This document shows positions 14,849 to 23,722 of a stretch of DNA of 33,136 bases, in pieces. Origin of the DNA: an uncultured Oscillospiraceae bacterium (GTDB taxonomy: Bacteria > Bacillota > Clostridia > Oscillospirales > Ruminococcaceae); the NCBI GenBank assembly GCA_949298535.1, contig CASFXA010000104.1, forward strand, positions 1 to 33,136, in the 5' to 3' direction. Within the stretch, counting starts at the first letter, position 1. The number at the start of each line of letters is the position of its first letter. The position numbers and the translations under genes were made by a program. The notes beneath the pieces are model-generated. The model had not been told where the DNA came from. It did no database searches and saw only the letters and a program-made list of their open reading frames with translations.

Positions 14849-16801
14849 TTACTCCTCCACAGGAGCTTCCTCAGCGGCTTCCTCCTGCAGGAGGGCCTTG
14901 ATGGACAGGCTGGCGCGCTTTCTGTCATAGTCCAGCTCAGTGATCTTCGCCTGGACCTCGTCGCCTACCTTCAGCTTATCGGAAACCTTCTCCACCCGCT
15001 CCCGAGCGATCTGGGAGATGTGAATCAGGCCGTCGATGCCGGGGATAATCTGGGCAAAGGCGCCGAAAGCGGTGATGGACATGATCTTGACAGTGACCAC
15101 ATCGCCCACCTGATGAAGGGTCTTGATCTTCTCCCAGGGGTTGTCCTCCGCCTTCTTGTAGATAAGAGAAACCTTCTTCTCCTCGGGATCCAGATCCTTG
15201 ACGGTGACAGTGACCACGTCGCCGATGGAAACCACCTCAGAGGGATGCTTTACCCGCAGCCAGGTGAGGTCGGACAGACCGATGCGGCCATCCACACCGC
15301 CCAGGTCCACAAATACACCGAAATTGGTGATGCTCTTGACAGTGCCAGTATACTGCTTGCCAATCTCCACATTCTCCCAGAAAGCCTTGGCCAGCTCCTT
15401 GCGCTGCTCGCGGATGACAGCGCTGATGGAGCCCAGAGCGCGGCGGCGCTGACGGTTGGTCTCCAGGATCTTGAAGGAAACCTCTCTCCGCAGAAGGGTG
15501 TTCAGATCGCCGTCACGGGGAACGCTGGACTGGGAAGCGGGGATGAAGACCTTTACGCCATTGGACAGAACCATCACGCCGCCCTTAATCACTTCGGTGA
15601 CAACACCGGTGAGGATCTCGCCAGTCTCTCCGGCGTTCATTACCTTCTCAAAACCGGCAGCGGCATCCAGACGTCTCTTGGAGAGCATGGTGGTGCCTTC
15701 CACGTCATTGACCCGAACAACCAGCAGCTCGATCTCGTCGCCTACCTTTACCAGATCCTCCGCCTTGGCGTTGGGATCGTCGGTCAGCTCATGAAGGGGA
15801 ACATAGCCGGCGTGCTTGGTGCCGATGTCCACAGAGATCTCGTTAGGCTTAATGCCGGTGACGATACCCGTTACCTTCTCCCCATTATATGTACTTTTGA
15901 AAGATTGCTCCAGCATCTCCTCGAAAGTCATGTCGTTGTTGATGTTATCCAGTCTGCTCATGGATTTTTGAACCTCCTTAATTATACAAGCCGGGGTTGA
16001 AGCGCCGGCAGTAATTCCAATGATACGCGCGGCATGGAACAGATTGCGAAACGGTTCAAGCTCTTCCGCCTTCTCCACCAATACCGTGGGGCAGTGTCCC
16101 TGGCAAATCTGATACAGCTTCAGGGTATTGGAGCTGTGTCTTCCGCCGATGACGACCATGGCGTCCGCTTGCCGGGCCAGCGTTTCCGCCTCTTCCTGCC
16201 TGACAACAGTGGCTTTACATATTGTATCAAATATCTCGAGATTTGTACACACTTTTTTTGCGGTTTCTGTGGATTTCTTCCATTCTGACAGGCGAAATGT
16301 TGTTTGCGCTGCCATAATATAGGAATAACTTCCATTTAATTCCATTTCTTTTACTTTTTCTTCCAGCTCTTCGGCACTTTGGAAGATGATGCAGGGCTGG
16401 CTGCAATGACCCGCGATGCCGATAACCTCCGGATGAGCGGGATCCCCTGCCAGCAAAATCACTGTTCCCTCCGGCTGCCGGGCCACCAACTGCTGGATTT
16501 TTAAGACGAAGGGACAGGTGCAGTCCCGCCAGACAAGCCCCCGGTCCTCCAGCTGACGATAAATCTCCGGCGGCACCCCATGGGCACGGATCACCACACG
16601 GGCACCCTGGGGGATCTCCTCCACAGTATCGCAGCTGCGGACCCCCTTTTCTTCCAGATCCCGGGTGACAGTGGGATTGTGAATCACCGGCCCCAGGGTG
16701 ACAACCGTACCGCCTTTGGCCGCCTCCTCATAGGTCAGCTCTACCGCCCGACTGACCCCGAAACAAAAGCCGGCGGACGCGGCGGTTATCACCTGCCTCA
16801 T
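14849..16801 (-). CDS. ispH: IspH (HMB-PP reductase) fused to four S1 RNA-binding domains
   Basis: Bifunctional 650-residue protein. Residues 1-285 are 4-hydroxy-3-methylbut-2-enyl diphosphate reductase, the last step of the MEP isoprenoid pathway. The three [4Fe-4S] cysteines are present (Cys13 in GFCFGV, Cys96 in CTCPFV, Cys195 in TICKAT), with AHGV, AHPEV and TAGASTP motifs. Residues about 307-376, 394-462, 480-549 and 564-634 are four S1 domains resembling ribosomal protein S1; the third and fourth carry the clearest GxFGVFV- and AFGAFA-type cores. The tail is acidic. This fusion is known in Clostridia. The ATG overlaps the plsC stop by four bases. It may couple translation or RNA binding to isoprenoid synthesis, which is unproven. 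Confidence 0.96.
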   Translation of the reverse strand: MRQVITAASAGFCFGVSRAVELTYEEAAKGGTVVTLGPVIHNPTVTRDLEEKGVRSCDTVEEIPQGARVVIRAHGVPPEIYRQLEDRGLVWRDCTCPFVLKIQQLVARQPEGTVILLAGDPAHPEVIGIAGHCSQPCIIFQSAEELEEKVKEMELNGSYSYIMAAQTTFRLSEWKKSTETAKKVCTNLEIFDTICKATVVRQEEAETLARQADAMVVIGGRHSSNTLKLYQICQGHCPTVLVEKAEELEPFRNLFHAARIIGITAGASTPACIIKEVQKSMSRLDNINNDMTFEEMLEQSFKSTYNGEKVTGIVTGIKPNEISVDIGTKHAGYVPLHELTDDPNAKAEDLVKVGDEIELLVVRVNDVEGTTMLSKRRLDAAAGFEKVMNAGETGEILTGVVTEVIKGGVMVLSNGVKVFIPASQSSVPRDGDLNTLLRREVSFKILETNRQRRRALGSISAVIREQRKELAKAFWENVEIGKQYTGTVKSITNFGVFVDLGGVDGRIGLSDLTWLRVKHPSEVVSIGDVVTVTVKDLDPEEKKVSLIYKKAEDNPWEKIKTLHQVGDVVTVKIMSITAFGAFAQIIPGIDGLIHISQIARERVEKVSDKLKVGDEVQAKITELDYDRKRASLSIKALLQEEAAEEAPVEE

Positions 16802-17409
16802 GGGCGATCCTCCTCAGGCAGCTCCATCATCTCAATAATCTGTCCCATCACCAACTTGCTGGCCCGCTTGAGGGAAGCGGTCCCCTGGTCCTCTCCAAAT
16901 CCCAGCTCTTCATAGGAAATGGGGCGCCCATATTTCACCCGGATGTGGCGGCGATGCAGCTTTTCCTTTTTCTCATACACCACCGCGCAGGGAACAATCC
17001 CTGCTCCGGTGGCTCGGGAAATGAGAGCCATACCGGATTTCGGGCGCAGAGGCTTGCCGTCAGGGGAGCGGGTCCCCTCGGGAAAGATCCCCAGCAATCC
17101 CCCTTTTCGGATCACTTCCTCCGAACGGGTGATGGCATTGGAATCCCCTGTGCCCCGATCCACCGAAATCACACCCAGCAGGTTCATCAGACACCGAAGA
17201 AAAACATTGCTGAACAGCTCTGCCTTGCCCATAAAATGGATCTGACGGCGCACTCCCTGGGCCAACAGCACCGGATCCCACATGGAGCGATGATTGCAGG
17301 CGATGATATATCCCCCTTCTGCCGGCAGGTTCTCCCGGCCAATATAGGTGGCCTTGACAAAGAAAATCCGGATCACTGTGGTGACCCACTTGGCAAAATG
17401 ATAAAACAT
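16798..17409 (-). CDS. plsC: 1-acyl-sn-glycerol-3-phosphate acyltransferase
   Basis: Membrane-associated acyltransferase that makes phosphatidic acid from lysophosphatidic acid. The 203-residue protein has an N-terminal hydrophobic segment (about 7-20), the catalytic HX4D motif NHRSMWD (His40, Asp45) and the acceptor-binding FPEGTRS (109-115). The ATG at 17407-17409 follows AAAGGAA. It ends in a 4-base overlap with ispH-S1 and starts 15 bases after cmk, so it belongs to the same operon. Confidence 0.95.
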   Translation of the reverse strand: MFYHFAKWVTTVIRIFFVKATYIGRENLPAEGGYIIACNHRSMWDPVLLAQGVRRQIHFMGKAELFSNVFLRCLMNLLGVISVDRGTGDSNAITRSEEVIRKGGLLGIFPEGTRSPDGKPLRPKSGMALISRATGAGIVPCAVVYEKKEKLHRRHIRVKYGRPISYEELGFGEDQGTASLKRASKLVMGQIIEMMELPEEDRP

Positions 17410-17424
17410 AGCGGTCGATTCCTT

Positions 17425-18099
17425 TCAGCGGACTTGGTGCAATTTTTCTTCAATAATGGAAGCCAACAGCTCCACAGAGCCCTGAAAATCCAACTGGGTG
17501 GTATCCGCCAAAACAGCGTCTTCCGCCTGGCGCAGGGGGGCTGTCTGCCGGTGGGAATCCCGGTAATCCCGCTCTTTCACCTCCGCCAGCACCGCCTCAT
17601 AATCCGTGGGAATTCCTTTGGCCGCCAGCTCCTTATAGCGGCGCATGGCTCTGGCTTCCGGCGCGGCGGTCAGAAAAATCTTCACCGGGGCCTCCGGCAG
17701 CACCACTGTGCCAATGTCCCGGCCATCCATAATCACCCGGTTTTCCCGGGCCAGCTTCCGCTGCAGCTCCAGAAGAAAAGCCCGAACCTGAGGAATGGCA
17801 GACACCGCCGAGGAGGCCCGGGAAGCGTCAGGGGTACGAATTGCTTCGGAAACATCCTCTTCCCCCAAAAAGATCCGTTGTCCTTCCGGACCGAACTCCA
17901 GCCTGATCTGAACCTCCGGCAGCCGGGGAACTACCTGTTCCCCATCGGCGGGATCCACCCCCTGGCGGAGCATATATAAACCGATGGCCCGATACAGCGC
18001 CCCCGTATCCACATGAATCAGGGAAAAACGTTTGGCCAATTCCTTGGCAATGGAGCTTTTGCCAGCCCCCGCGGGACCATCCAGCGCAACAGCAATCAT
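17425..18099 (-). CDS. cmk: cytidylate kinase
   Basis: Phosphorylates CMP and dCMP with ATP in pyrimidine nucleotide recycling; CTP also feeds phospholipid synthesis. The 224-residue protein has the P-loop GPAGAGKS (residues 8-15), the VDTGALYRA CMP site, and MDGRDIGTVVLP. The ATG overlaps the preceding flavoprotein stop by four bases. The cmk-plsC-ispH order is common in Clostridia. Confidence 0.97.
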   Translation of the reverse strand: MIAVALDGPAGAGKSSIAKELAKRFSLIHVDTGALYRAIGLYMLRQGVDPADGEQVVPRLPEVQIRLEFGPEGQRIFLGEEDVSEAIRTPDASRASSAVSAIPQVRAFLLELQRKLARENRVIMDGRDIGTVVLPEAPVKIFLTAAPEARAMRRYKELAAKGIPTDYEAVLAEVKERDYRDSHRQTAPLRQAEDAVLADTTQLDFQGSVELLASIIEEKLHQVR

Positions 18100-19349
18100 T
18101 TTTTCATTCCTCTTTTCTCAAGTATTGCCTGAGCGGCCTGCCAGGCAGTGGAAAATGCAATCTGTAAATTATATCCCCCCGTATAAGCGTCCACATCCAG
18201 CACTTCCCCCGCAAAATAAAGACCGGGACAGAGCCTGGAGGCCATGGTGGAGGGATCCACTTCTTTGACCGATACTCCGCCGCTGGTGACCACCGCCTCC
18301 TCAATGGGGCGCAGCCCCTTGGGCGTCAGGGGAAAAGCCTTGACCAGCTGTGCCAGCTGCTGCCGCTGGCACCGGGTCAGTTGGTTTCCTTTCAGCTCAC
18401 CCGGCAACCCCGCCGTCCGGAGCATCACCGGCACCATCGTCCTGGGCAGCAGCAGCCCCAACAGATTTCCCAAGGCCTTGTTGGGGTTTTCCCTCAGGTC
18501 CCGCAGCAGCCGGGCATCCAACTGCTCCGGCGTCAGCCCTGGCTTCAAATCGATGGTCAGCCGATACCGGTCTGCCGGCCCATTCATATAGGAGGAAGCA
18601 GACAGAACCAGCGGACCCGATACGCCGAAATGGGTGAACAGCATCTCCCCCAGTTCGCTGTAGAGAGGCTTCTTCTTTCCTTCCTCCCACAGGGTGAGGG
18701 TGACGTTCCTGAGGGACAAACCCATCATTTCCCCGCAATAGCTTTCCCGGCAAAGAACAGGAATCAGGGAAGGGCGCAAAGGCGTGATGGTGTGCCCCGC
18801 CTGCCGGGCCAATTCATAACCGCTGCCATCGCTGCCGGTGGCAGGATAACTTTTCCCGCCGGTGGCCAGCAGCACCGCTTCGCCCCGAAACTCCCGGCCA
18901 TCCTCCAGCACGGCTCCCACCGCCCGGCCATCCTCCAGCAGCAGGCGGCAGACCTTGCCGCAGGTGAGAGAAACATCCCCCTGGCCGATGAGCCGCACCA
19001 GTGCGTCCACAATGTCCCGGGCGCTGTCGGAGACAGGAAAGACCCGGTTGCCCCGCTCGGTCTTGAGGGGGACCCCCAGGCTTTCAAACAGTTCCATGGT
19101 GGCGCTGGGGGGAAACCCCCAGATCGCGCTGGTGAGAAACTTGGGATTCCGACGGACATTTTTGAGAAAATCCTCTGGGGAACAGTTGTTGGTCAGGTTG
19201 CAGCGTCCCTTTCCGGTAACCAGAATCTTTCTGGCGGGACGCTCCCGGGTCTCCAGCACCCGCACCTTCAAGCCTTCCCGGGCAGCCAAACCAGCGGCGG
19301 TGAGACCCGCCGCCCCGCCGCCAATGACAATCAGATCGTCCCGTTTCAT
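18096..19349 (-). CDS. BaiN/HI0933-family FAD-dependent oxidoreductase
   Basis: Flavoprotein of 417 residues. The N-terminal dinucleotide motif GGGAAGLTAA (about 9-18) and the family stretch KILVTGKGRCNLTN (about 41-54) mark the HI0933/YhiN/BaiN family, as do ATGGKSYPATGSDGSG in the middle and FAGEVLDVDAYTGGYNLQ near the C-terminus. BaiN itself is reported from bile-acid 7alpha-dehydroxylation, but most members are of unknown role, so the gene name is withheld. The ATG overlaps the rpiR-type gene stop by four bases. It sits in an operon otherwise devoted to precursor supply. Confidence 0.92.
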   Translation of the reverse strand: MKRDDLIVIGGGAAGLTAAGLAAREGLKVRVLETRERPARKILVTGKGRCNLTNNCSPEDFLKNVRRNPKFLTSAIWGFPPSATMELFESLGVPLKTERGNRVFPVSDSARDIVDALVRLIGQGDVSLTCGKVCRLLLEDGRAVGAVLEDGREFRGEAVLLATGGKSYPATGSDGSGYELARQAGHTITPLRPSLIPVLCRESYCGEMMGLSLRNVTLTLWEEGKKKPLYSELGEMLFTHFGVSGPLVLSASSYMNGPADRYRLTIDLKPGLTPEQLDARLLRDLRENPNKALGNLLGLLLPRTMVPVMLRTAGLPGELKGNQLTRCQRQQLAQLVKAFPLTPKGLRPIEEAVVTSGGVSVKEVDPSTMASRLCPGLYFAGEVLDVDAYTGGYNLQIAFSTAWQAAQAILEKRGMKK

Positions 19350-20224
19350 TCCTTCTCTCCGGTTCCGTCTGTTTTTTCATAGACGTTATATTCATCCCAG
19401 ATTTTCTCCAGGGTGGCGTAGGTTTTGGAGATCTCGTCCTTTTTCCGCAGGCCCACCGCCACAATCAGGGCGTTGATGAGGCTCAGGGGCGCCACCAGGG
19501 AATCCACAAAGGAAGCCATATCGCTGCGGGCAAAAAGCATCAGATCCGCCACCTCCGCCAAAGGCGCGGAGGCGCAGTCGGTGATGGCGATGACCGTGGC
19601 TCCCTGGCTCTTGGCGAACTTGGCCGCTTTCAGGGTCCGCTGAGAATACCGGGGAAAGCTGATGGCGATGAGGACGTCTCCTTTTTTGATCCGCACCATC
19701 TGCTCAAAAACCTCGCTGCCGCTGTTGTTGCTGACATTGCGCACCCGGGCGAAAATATGGTTGAAGTAAAAGGTGAGAAAGCTGGCCAGCATATTGGAGC
19801 TTCGGATGCCCAGAATATAGATTTCATCTGCGTCGGTGATGGATTCCACCACCTGACCGAAAATGTCCCGGGGCATATCCTCCAGGGTGCGGCGAATTTT
19901 TTCCGCATCCAGATTCATCACCTTGGACAGCACGTCCGCATTGCCGATCTGACCATCGATGATCTCCATCCGCTGGACAGTGGTCAGCCGATTACGGATA
20001 ATCTCCTGAAGATTCCGCTGAAGCTGGGGATAGCCCTCAAAGCCCACCTCGGTGGCAAAGCGCACCACCGTGGACTCGCTCACCCCAACCGTATCCCCCA
20101 AACGGGAGGCGGTCATAAAGGCCGCTTTGTCGTAATGCTCAGTGATAAATTTTCCGATCCGTTTTTGCCCTTTGGAAAAATGGGGCATTTCCCGCTCAAT
20201 TTTAAGCAGCAAATCGTTGGTCAT
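19346..20224 (-). CDS. MurR/RpiR-family transcriptional regulator
   Basis: Regulator of 292 residues: an N-terminal RpiR-type HTH domain (about 1-75, with the VSESTVVRFATEVGFEGYPQ recognition segment) and a C-terminal SIS sugar-phosphate-binding domain (about 125-260, ILGIRSSNMLASF and ISFPRYSQRTL). Such proteins usually sense a phosphosugar such as MurNAc-6-P. The ATG at 20222-20224 is chosen because GGAG lies seven bases before it; a TTG four codons upstream (20236) would place that site inside the gene. First gene of the operon. No sugar catabolic genes adjoin, so the ligand is unknown. Confidence 0.9.
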   Translation of the reverse strand: MTNDLLLKIEREMPHFSKGQKRIGKFITEHYDKAAFMTASRLGDTVGVSESTVVRFATEVGFEGYPQLQRNLQEIIRNRLTTVQRMEIIDGQIGNADVLSKVMNLDAEKIRRTLEDMPRDIFGQVVESITDADEIYILGIRSSNMLASFLTFYFNHIFARVRNVSNNSGSEVFEQMVRIKKGDVLIAISFPRYSQRTLKAAKFAKSQGATVIAITDCASAPLAEVADLMLFARSDMASFVDSLVAPLSLINALIVAVGLRKKDEISKTYATLEKIWDEYNVYEKTDGTGEKE

Positions 20225-20359
20225 AGCTTTCTCCAATCCGCCCCTCTCCCTGTGGGAAGAGGCGCTTCTATCTTAGGCGGAGCATCGGTTTTTCTCCCCG
20301 TTCATCTTTCAGAAAGCAAGCGGGAGGACAACGCCGATCTTCCTCAGTTATTCTTTATC

Positions 20360-20388
20360 ATCATACCGGAAAAGCCAACGAAAATCAA
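20360..20388 (-). promoter_or_regulatory. promoter of the rpiR-flavoprotein-cmk-plsC-ispH operon
   Basis: Minus-strand -35 TTGATT (20383-20388), 17-base spacer, -10 TATGAT (20360-20365), about 135 bases before the first start codon. Confidence 0.65.
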
Positions 20389-20508
20389 GGAAAATCAACA
20401 CAGTTTCGACAAAAAAATGCAGGAGGCCACACTGATTCCTGCATTTCATCCTTTACAGTTATATCTCTGTCTCTTTGTAAAACAACTGCCCGCCCCTTTA
20501 AAAAGCGT

Positions 20509-20537
20509 TTGACCCCAACGACAAACCATGCTATAAT
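20509..20537 (+). promoter_or_regulatory. strong promoter of the structured leader before marR
   Basis: -35 TTGACC (20509-20514), 17-base spacer, perfect -10 TATAAT (20532-20537). It is among the best promoters in the window and lies 260 bases before the marR start. Confidence 0.75.
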
Positions 20538-20543
20538 AGCCAC

Positions 20544-20678
20544 GAAGCGGTTACAGCGCCGCTTTTACGGCCAGGATTGCTCCTGGTCGTTGTCTTGCTT
20601 TTCCCCAGAGGGGTCCTCTTCTCTCCTCCTCTGCTTTCGAGGGCGGAAAACAACGCTTCTCTTTATAAAGAGATTTTT
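20544..20678 (+). ncRNA. candidate structured RNA or attenuator leader
   Basis: From the predicted start point the transcript folds into AAGCGG/CCGCTT (20545-20564), then a ten-base stem ACGGCCAGGA/TCCTGGTCGT with a TTGC loop (20567-20590), then CCCC/GGGG (20603-20613) in a pyrimidine-rich stretch. It ends in TCTCTT-TATA-AAGAGA (20658-20673) and five T's, a plausible intrinsic terminator. I do not recognise an Rfam class. It may be a free-standing small RNA of about 135 bases or a leader that controls marR. A second TATAAT at 20688-20693 could serve marR alone. Confidence 0.45.
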
Positions 20679-20796
20679 GAATACTTTTATAATGATGGGA
20701 ACTTTCAATAGAGTTTCTTTTTCCAGCATCTGACTGCCGTTTTCTTAAATTCGTCTGTTTGGTTCCTGGGATTTTTTATATGAAAGGAGTTTTCCT

Positions 20797-21285
20797 GTGC
20801 AACATACCCTTTCTTATCATATTATCTGCCTGCAAAAAGATTTTGTTCGTTTCTGCAACACCCGCCTCAATGAAATGGGGCTTTCCAAAGGTCTGCTGTT
20901 TTTCCTTATCTACATCGGCAAGCATCCCGGTTGTTCCCATACCGCTCTGTCCAGGGCCCTGGGGATGGATACCGGCCACACCACCCGCTCCATCGCCAAA
21001 TTGGTGGAAACCGGCTTTGCCACCCGGGAACCCAATCCCTCTGACCGCCGGGGACTGGTGCTGCACCTGACCGAAAAAGGGGAGGAAACCTTCCATAAAA
21101 TTTATGAGCTTTTTGTGGAATGGGACGAATTGTCCTTTGGGGATGTTCCTCTGGAAGAGCGCCAGCATTTGACTGCTCTGTTGGATCAGGTGCTGACCCA
21201 CCGCCTGGAGAGCTATCCGGCTCTGTTTGGAGAGGAAGAGCCTCATCTGGACCAGGTGGATCTTGCCACCCATCCCCTGCTGTAA
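20797..21285 (+). CDS. MarR-family transcriptional regulator
   Basis: Regulator of 162 residues with the MarR winged-helix core: helix SKGLLFFLIYIGKHP, the HTH with recognition helix DTGHTTRSIAKLVETGF, and the wing NPSDRRGLVLHLTEKG (the DRR motif is typical). The C-terminal helices would form the dimer interface. The start is GTG at 20797, chosen because AAGGAG lies seven bases upstream. No transporter or enzyme gene is in the same direction nearby, so its target is unknown and may include its own leader. Confidence 0.9.
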   Translation: MQHTLSYHIICLQKDFVRFCNTRLNEMGLSKGLLFFLIYIGKHPGCSHTALSRALGMDTGHTTRSIAKLVETGFATREPNPSDRRGLVLHLTEKGEETFHKIYELFVEWDELSFGDVPLEERQHLTALLDQVLTHRLESYPALFGEEEPHLDQVDLATHPLL

Positions 21286-21356
21286 AAGCCGCAGTTGCCT
21301 CCCGCCAAAACCCGGCTACAGCGAAAAATTCAAAACCTGAAATCTGTACAAATGCA

Positions 21357-21399
21357 GAAGAGGCGCTCTCATACCCAAAATATGAGGGCGCTTCTTTTT
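21357..21399 (+). terminator. terminator of marR
   Basis: Stem GCGCTCTCATA/TATGAGGGCGC (one G-U pair, seven-base loop) extended by GAAG/CTTC, followed by TTTTTG. Confidence 0.85.
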
Positions 21400-21539
21400 G
21401 TCTCTTTTCAGCTTAAGAGCTCGGTGATACACAGCAAAATAGTATCTTCTGATAAAAGCCGGAAGAAAACAGAAGGTTTTCCCTTTTCCTCCATCGCCCT
21501 TAAGAGACAGCCATGGAGGCGGCTCAATGCAAGGTGTTT

Positions 21540-22343
21540 TTATAAATTCAGGGACAGCATCCCCATCGTCAGGGAAAGGATCAGCCCATCCGGCAGCCGG
21601 AACCAGCAGCAGGGCTGATCCTTCCAGGCGATACTGGCGTATTTCTGATAAAGACAAACCTGATAATTGCTGCCTTCCGCCTGCGCCACCGCCGTTCCTG
21701 GCTGCTCCGGCTCCTGGGAAAGAAACTCCCATCCCCCCTGGAGATTCAGCGCTTCCCGCAGCTGCTGAGCGGTTTGGGGATCATCCCCCAAATTTCCCTT
21801 CAGCTCTCTTCCCAAGGCAGAAATCTGAACCTCTCCGGAAAGCATCTCTTCCATTGTCCGCTCCGGCTCCAAATACTGTTCTCCCGGCTGGGGGATCTGT
21901 TCCAGGCGGATCAGCAGCGTTTCCACTGTTGTCCCCTGAAAATATTGTTCCTCTCCCGTCCCATCGGAAATCCGGATCTGCTCGTTCGGGAATACCGCTG
22001 TCGAAAGTCCCTCCCGGGAACCGCCTTCTATGGTCAGCGTCACTAAAGGCGTTTCCTGAGAGGCTTCCTCCCCTGTCCGCTCCCACTCCCAGGGAGCCAT
22101 CTCCTGCCACAGCTGTTCTCCGGCATCCCCAGAAAGACGCAGAAAATCCTGAGGAAGGGTTTCCGGGAAAGCTCCCTCCGCCGCCATAATCAACACTTCT
22201 CCGCCCTCCAACGTTTTGGGGAGCTGTTGCGCCATCTGAGAGGTCTCCTCCCCATTGGCGGGCATATCTCCATTCTGCGTTTTTCCTTCCGCCCCACATC
22301 CCACCAGCAGCAACGCCAGCAGCAAAGACAACAGTTTTTTCAT
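21540..22343 (-). CDS. unknown lipoprotein
   Basis: No family recognised. The 267-residue protein has a short lipoprotein signal MKKLLSLLLALLLVGC with the lipidated Cys at 16, then a Gln/Glu-rich acidic mature region containing repeated short beta-like segments. It is too long for a small adaptor and has no catalytic motif I can see. The ATG at 22341-22343 has AGGAGGG six bases upstream; the longer frame upstream has no signal peptide at its start. Convergent with marR and downstream of the phosphorelay genes, from which a terminator separates it. It could be an extracytoplasmic ligand-binding or regulatory lipoprotein; function unknown. Confidence 0.8.
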   Translation of the reverse strand: MKKLLSLLLALLLVGCGAEGKTQNGDMPANGEETSQMAQQLPKTLEGGEVLIMAAEGAFPETLPQDFLRLSGDAGEQLWQEMAPWEWERTGEEASQETPLVTLTIEGGSREGLSTAVFPNEQIRISDGTGEEQYFQGTTVETLLIRLEQIPQPGEQYLEPERTMEEMLSGEVQISALGRELKGNLGDDPQTAQQLREALNLQGGWEFLSQEPEQPGTAVAQAEGSNYQVCLYQKYASIAWKDQPCCWFRLPDGLILSLTMGMLSLNL

Positions 22344-22463
22344 GAGTCCCTCCTGTTCCTGTTTTCTCCAAGGTTCCTGTACTGAAAGTGTATCCTCCAA
22401 AAAAGGAAAACATACATCTTCTTTTTCCTCTTGAATAGAGAAACTTTCTTCATTTTGGAAAAA

Positions 22464-22489
22464 GCCGGGAGCAATAAATTGCTCCCGGC
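22464..22489 (-). terminator. terminator of the phosphorelay operon
   Basis: Perfect 11-base stem GCCGGGAGCAA with a four-base loop. On the minus strand it is followed by TTTTTCC, about 90 bases after the REC-HD-GYP stop. Confidence 0.88.
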
Positions 22490-22581
22490 GCAGATCATCA
22501 AAAATCTCTGGCGACTGTTCCGGTCCTTTCAAGGCGGGACCGGCATCAACAACCCAGAAAGGCGGTTGGTCAGATTGTTTC

Positions 22582-23676
22582 CTAGCTGCCCATCAGTCTT
22601 TGAAAGGCTTTGAGCAGATCCGGATTAAAGGTTCCGCACTGGCCGCCCATAATCATTTCAAAAGCCTGCTCCTTGGTGAAGGGCGGTTTATAGCACCGCT
22701 CATTGGTCAGCGCATCATAAACGTCGGCCAGCGACACCACCTGAGCCCAAATGGAAATTTCATCCCCCTGTAAGCCGTCTGGATAGCCCCGGCCATCCCA
22801 CCGTTCATGATGATGGCGGCAGATGTCATAGGCATACTGATAAATCGGATTATCCCTGCTTTTCGGGATTTGATCCAGCAGTTCGCAGCCCTTGATGGTG
22901 TGGGTTTTCATCACTTCAAATTCCTCTTTGGTCAGCTTGCCCGGCTTGTTGAGGATGCTGTCAGGAATGGCGATCTTTCCCACATCGTGCATAATGGCAG
23001 CGGTGCCAATTTGCTCGATTTGTTCGTCGGTGAAGGCGCAGCCGTCAAAGTTCCCCTCCCGCAGACCGCGAAGCAGCTGCACTGTTAAATCGTGGATCCT
23101 TTGGACGTGTTCGCCTGACTCACAATCCCGAAACTCGATGGCGGTGGACAATGCTTCAATAATGGAGCGGTTCAGCTCCTGAATTTCCTGGGCCTGAACC
23201 TCCAGCTCCCGCTGCTGAAGGTCCACCACGCCGCTGAGGCGTTCCCGGGCGCGATACAACTCCACCACACTGCTGACACGTCGCCGGACAAAGTAGGGCA
23301 CCACCGGCTTGCTGATAATATCCATTACCCCCATGTCATATCCCCGGCGCATTTTTTCTTCCGTACAGTCAGCAGTAATAATAAACACTGGCAAACGCTG
23401 GAGCAATTGGCGGCGCTGCAGCTCCTCCAACAGCTGGAAACCATCCATCACCGGCATCACCAGATCCAGCAGCACCGCCGCAATGGACCCGGGATCCCGA
23501 CAGATGATCTCCAGCGCCTGCTGGCCGTTCTCCGCCTCCAACAATTCATAGCTCTCCCGAAAAGCCTCACACAGGATCGCTCTGTTCAGCTCCATATCGT
23601 CCACTACCAAAATGGTATTGGCTCCCCGGGAGCTGATATTGTGTCTTTTCTCCGCCGCTTCCAGCGATTTCATCAT
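22582..23676 (-). CDS. response regulator with HD-GYP c-di-GMP phosphodiesterase output
   Basis: Residues about 20-140 are a receiver domain with acidic VVDD (Asp26, Asp27), phospho-acceptor Asp71 (LLDLVMP) and Lys123 (SKP). A coiled linker (140-175) leads to an HD-GYP domain: HDVGK (His230-Asp231), HHHERWDG and GYP at 297-299, so the family motif for hydrolysing c-di-GMP is intact. The 364-residue length is normal. The ATG at 23674-23676 has GGAG nearby; a second ATG follows immediately. It is the last gene of a kinase-HPt-output operon, so phosphorylation is expected to set phosphodiesterase activity. Confidence 0.95.
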   Translation of the reverse strand: MMKSLEAAEKRHNISSRGANTILVVDDMELNRAILCEAFRESYELLEAENGQQALEIICRDPGSIAAVLLDLVMPVMDGFQLLEELQRRQLLQRLPVFIITADCTEEKMRRGYDMGVMDIISKPVVPYFVRRRVSSVVELYRARERLSGVVDLQQRELEVQAQEIQELNRSIIEALSTAIEFRDCESGEHVQRIHDLTVQLLRGLREGNFDGCAFTDEQIEQIGTAAIMHDVGKIAIPDSILNKPGKLTKEEFEVMKTHTIKGCELLDQIPKSRDNPIYQYAYDICRHHHERWDGRGYPDGLQGDEISIWAQVVSLADVYDALTNERCYKPPFTKEQAFEMIMGGQCGTFNPDLLKAFQRLMGS

Positions 23677-23722
23677 GGTTCTTCACTCCGTTCTCCAGGG
23701 AAATCTCCCCGGGCGCACCTTG

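Noticed and set aside
20509-20733. 74-codon frame in the marR leader
   Set aside because: Starts inside the promoter -35 and runs through the hairpins; structure explains the region better.
22344-22532. 63-residue extension of the minus-strand lipoprotein
   Set aside because: It would bury the signal peptide, and it crosses the terminator region of the neighbouring operon; AGGAGGG marks the inner ATG.
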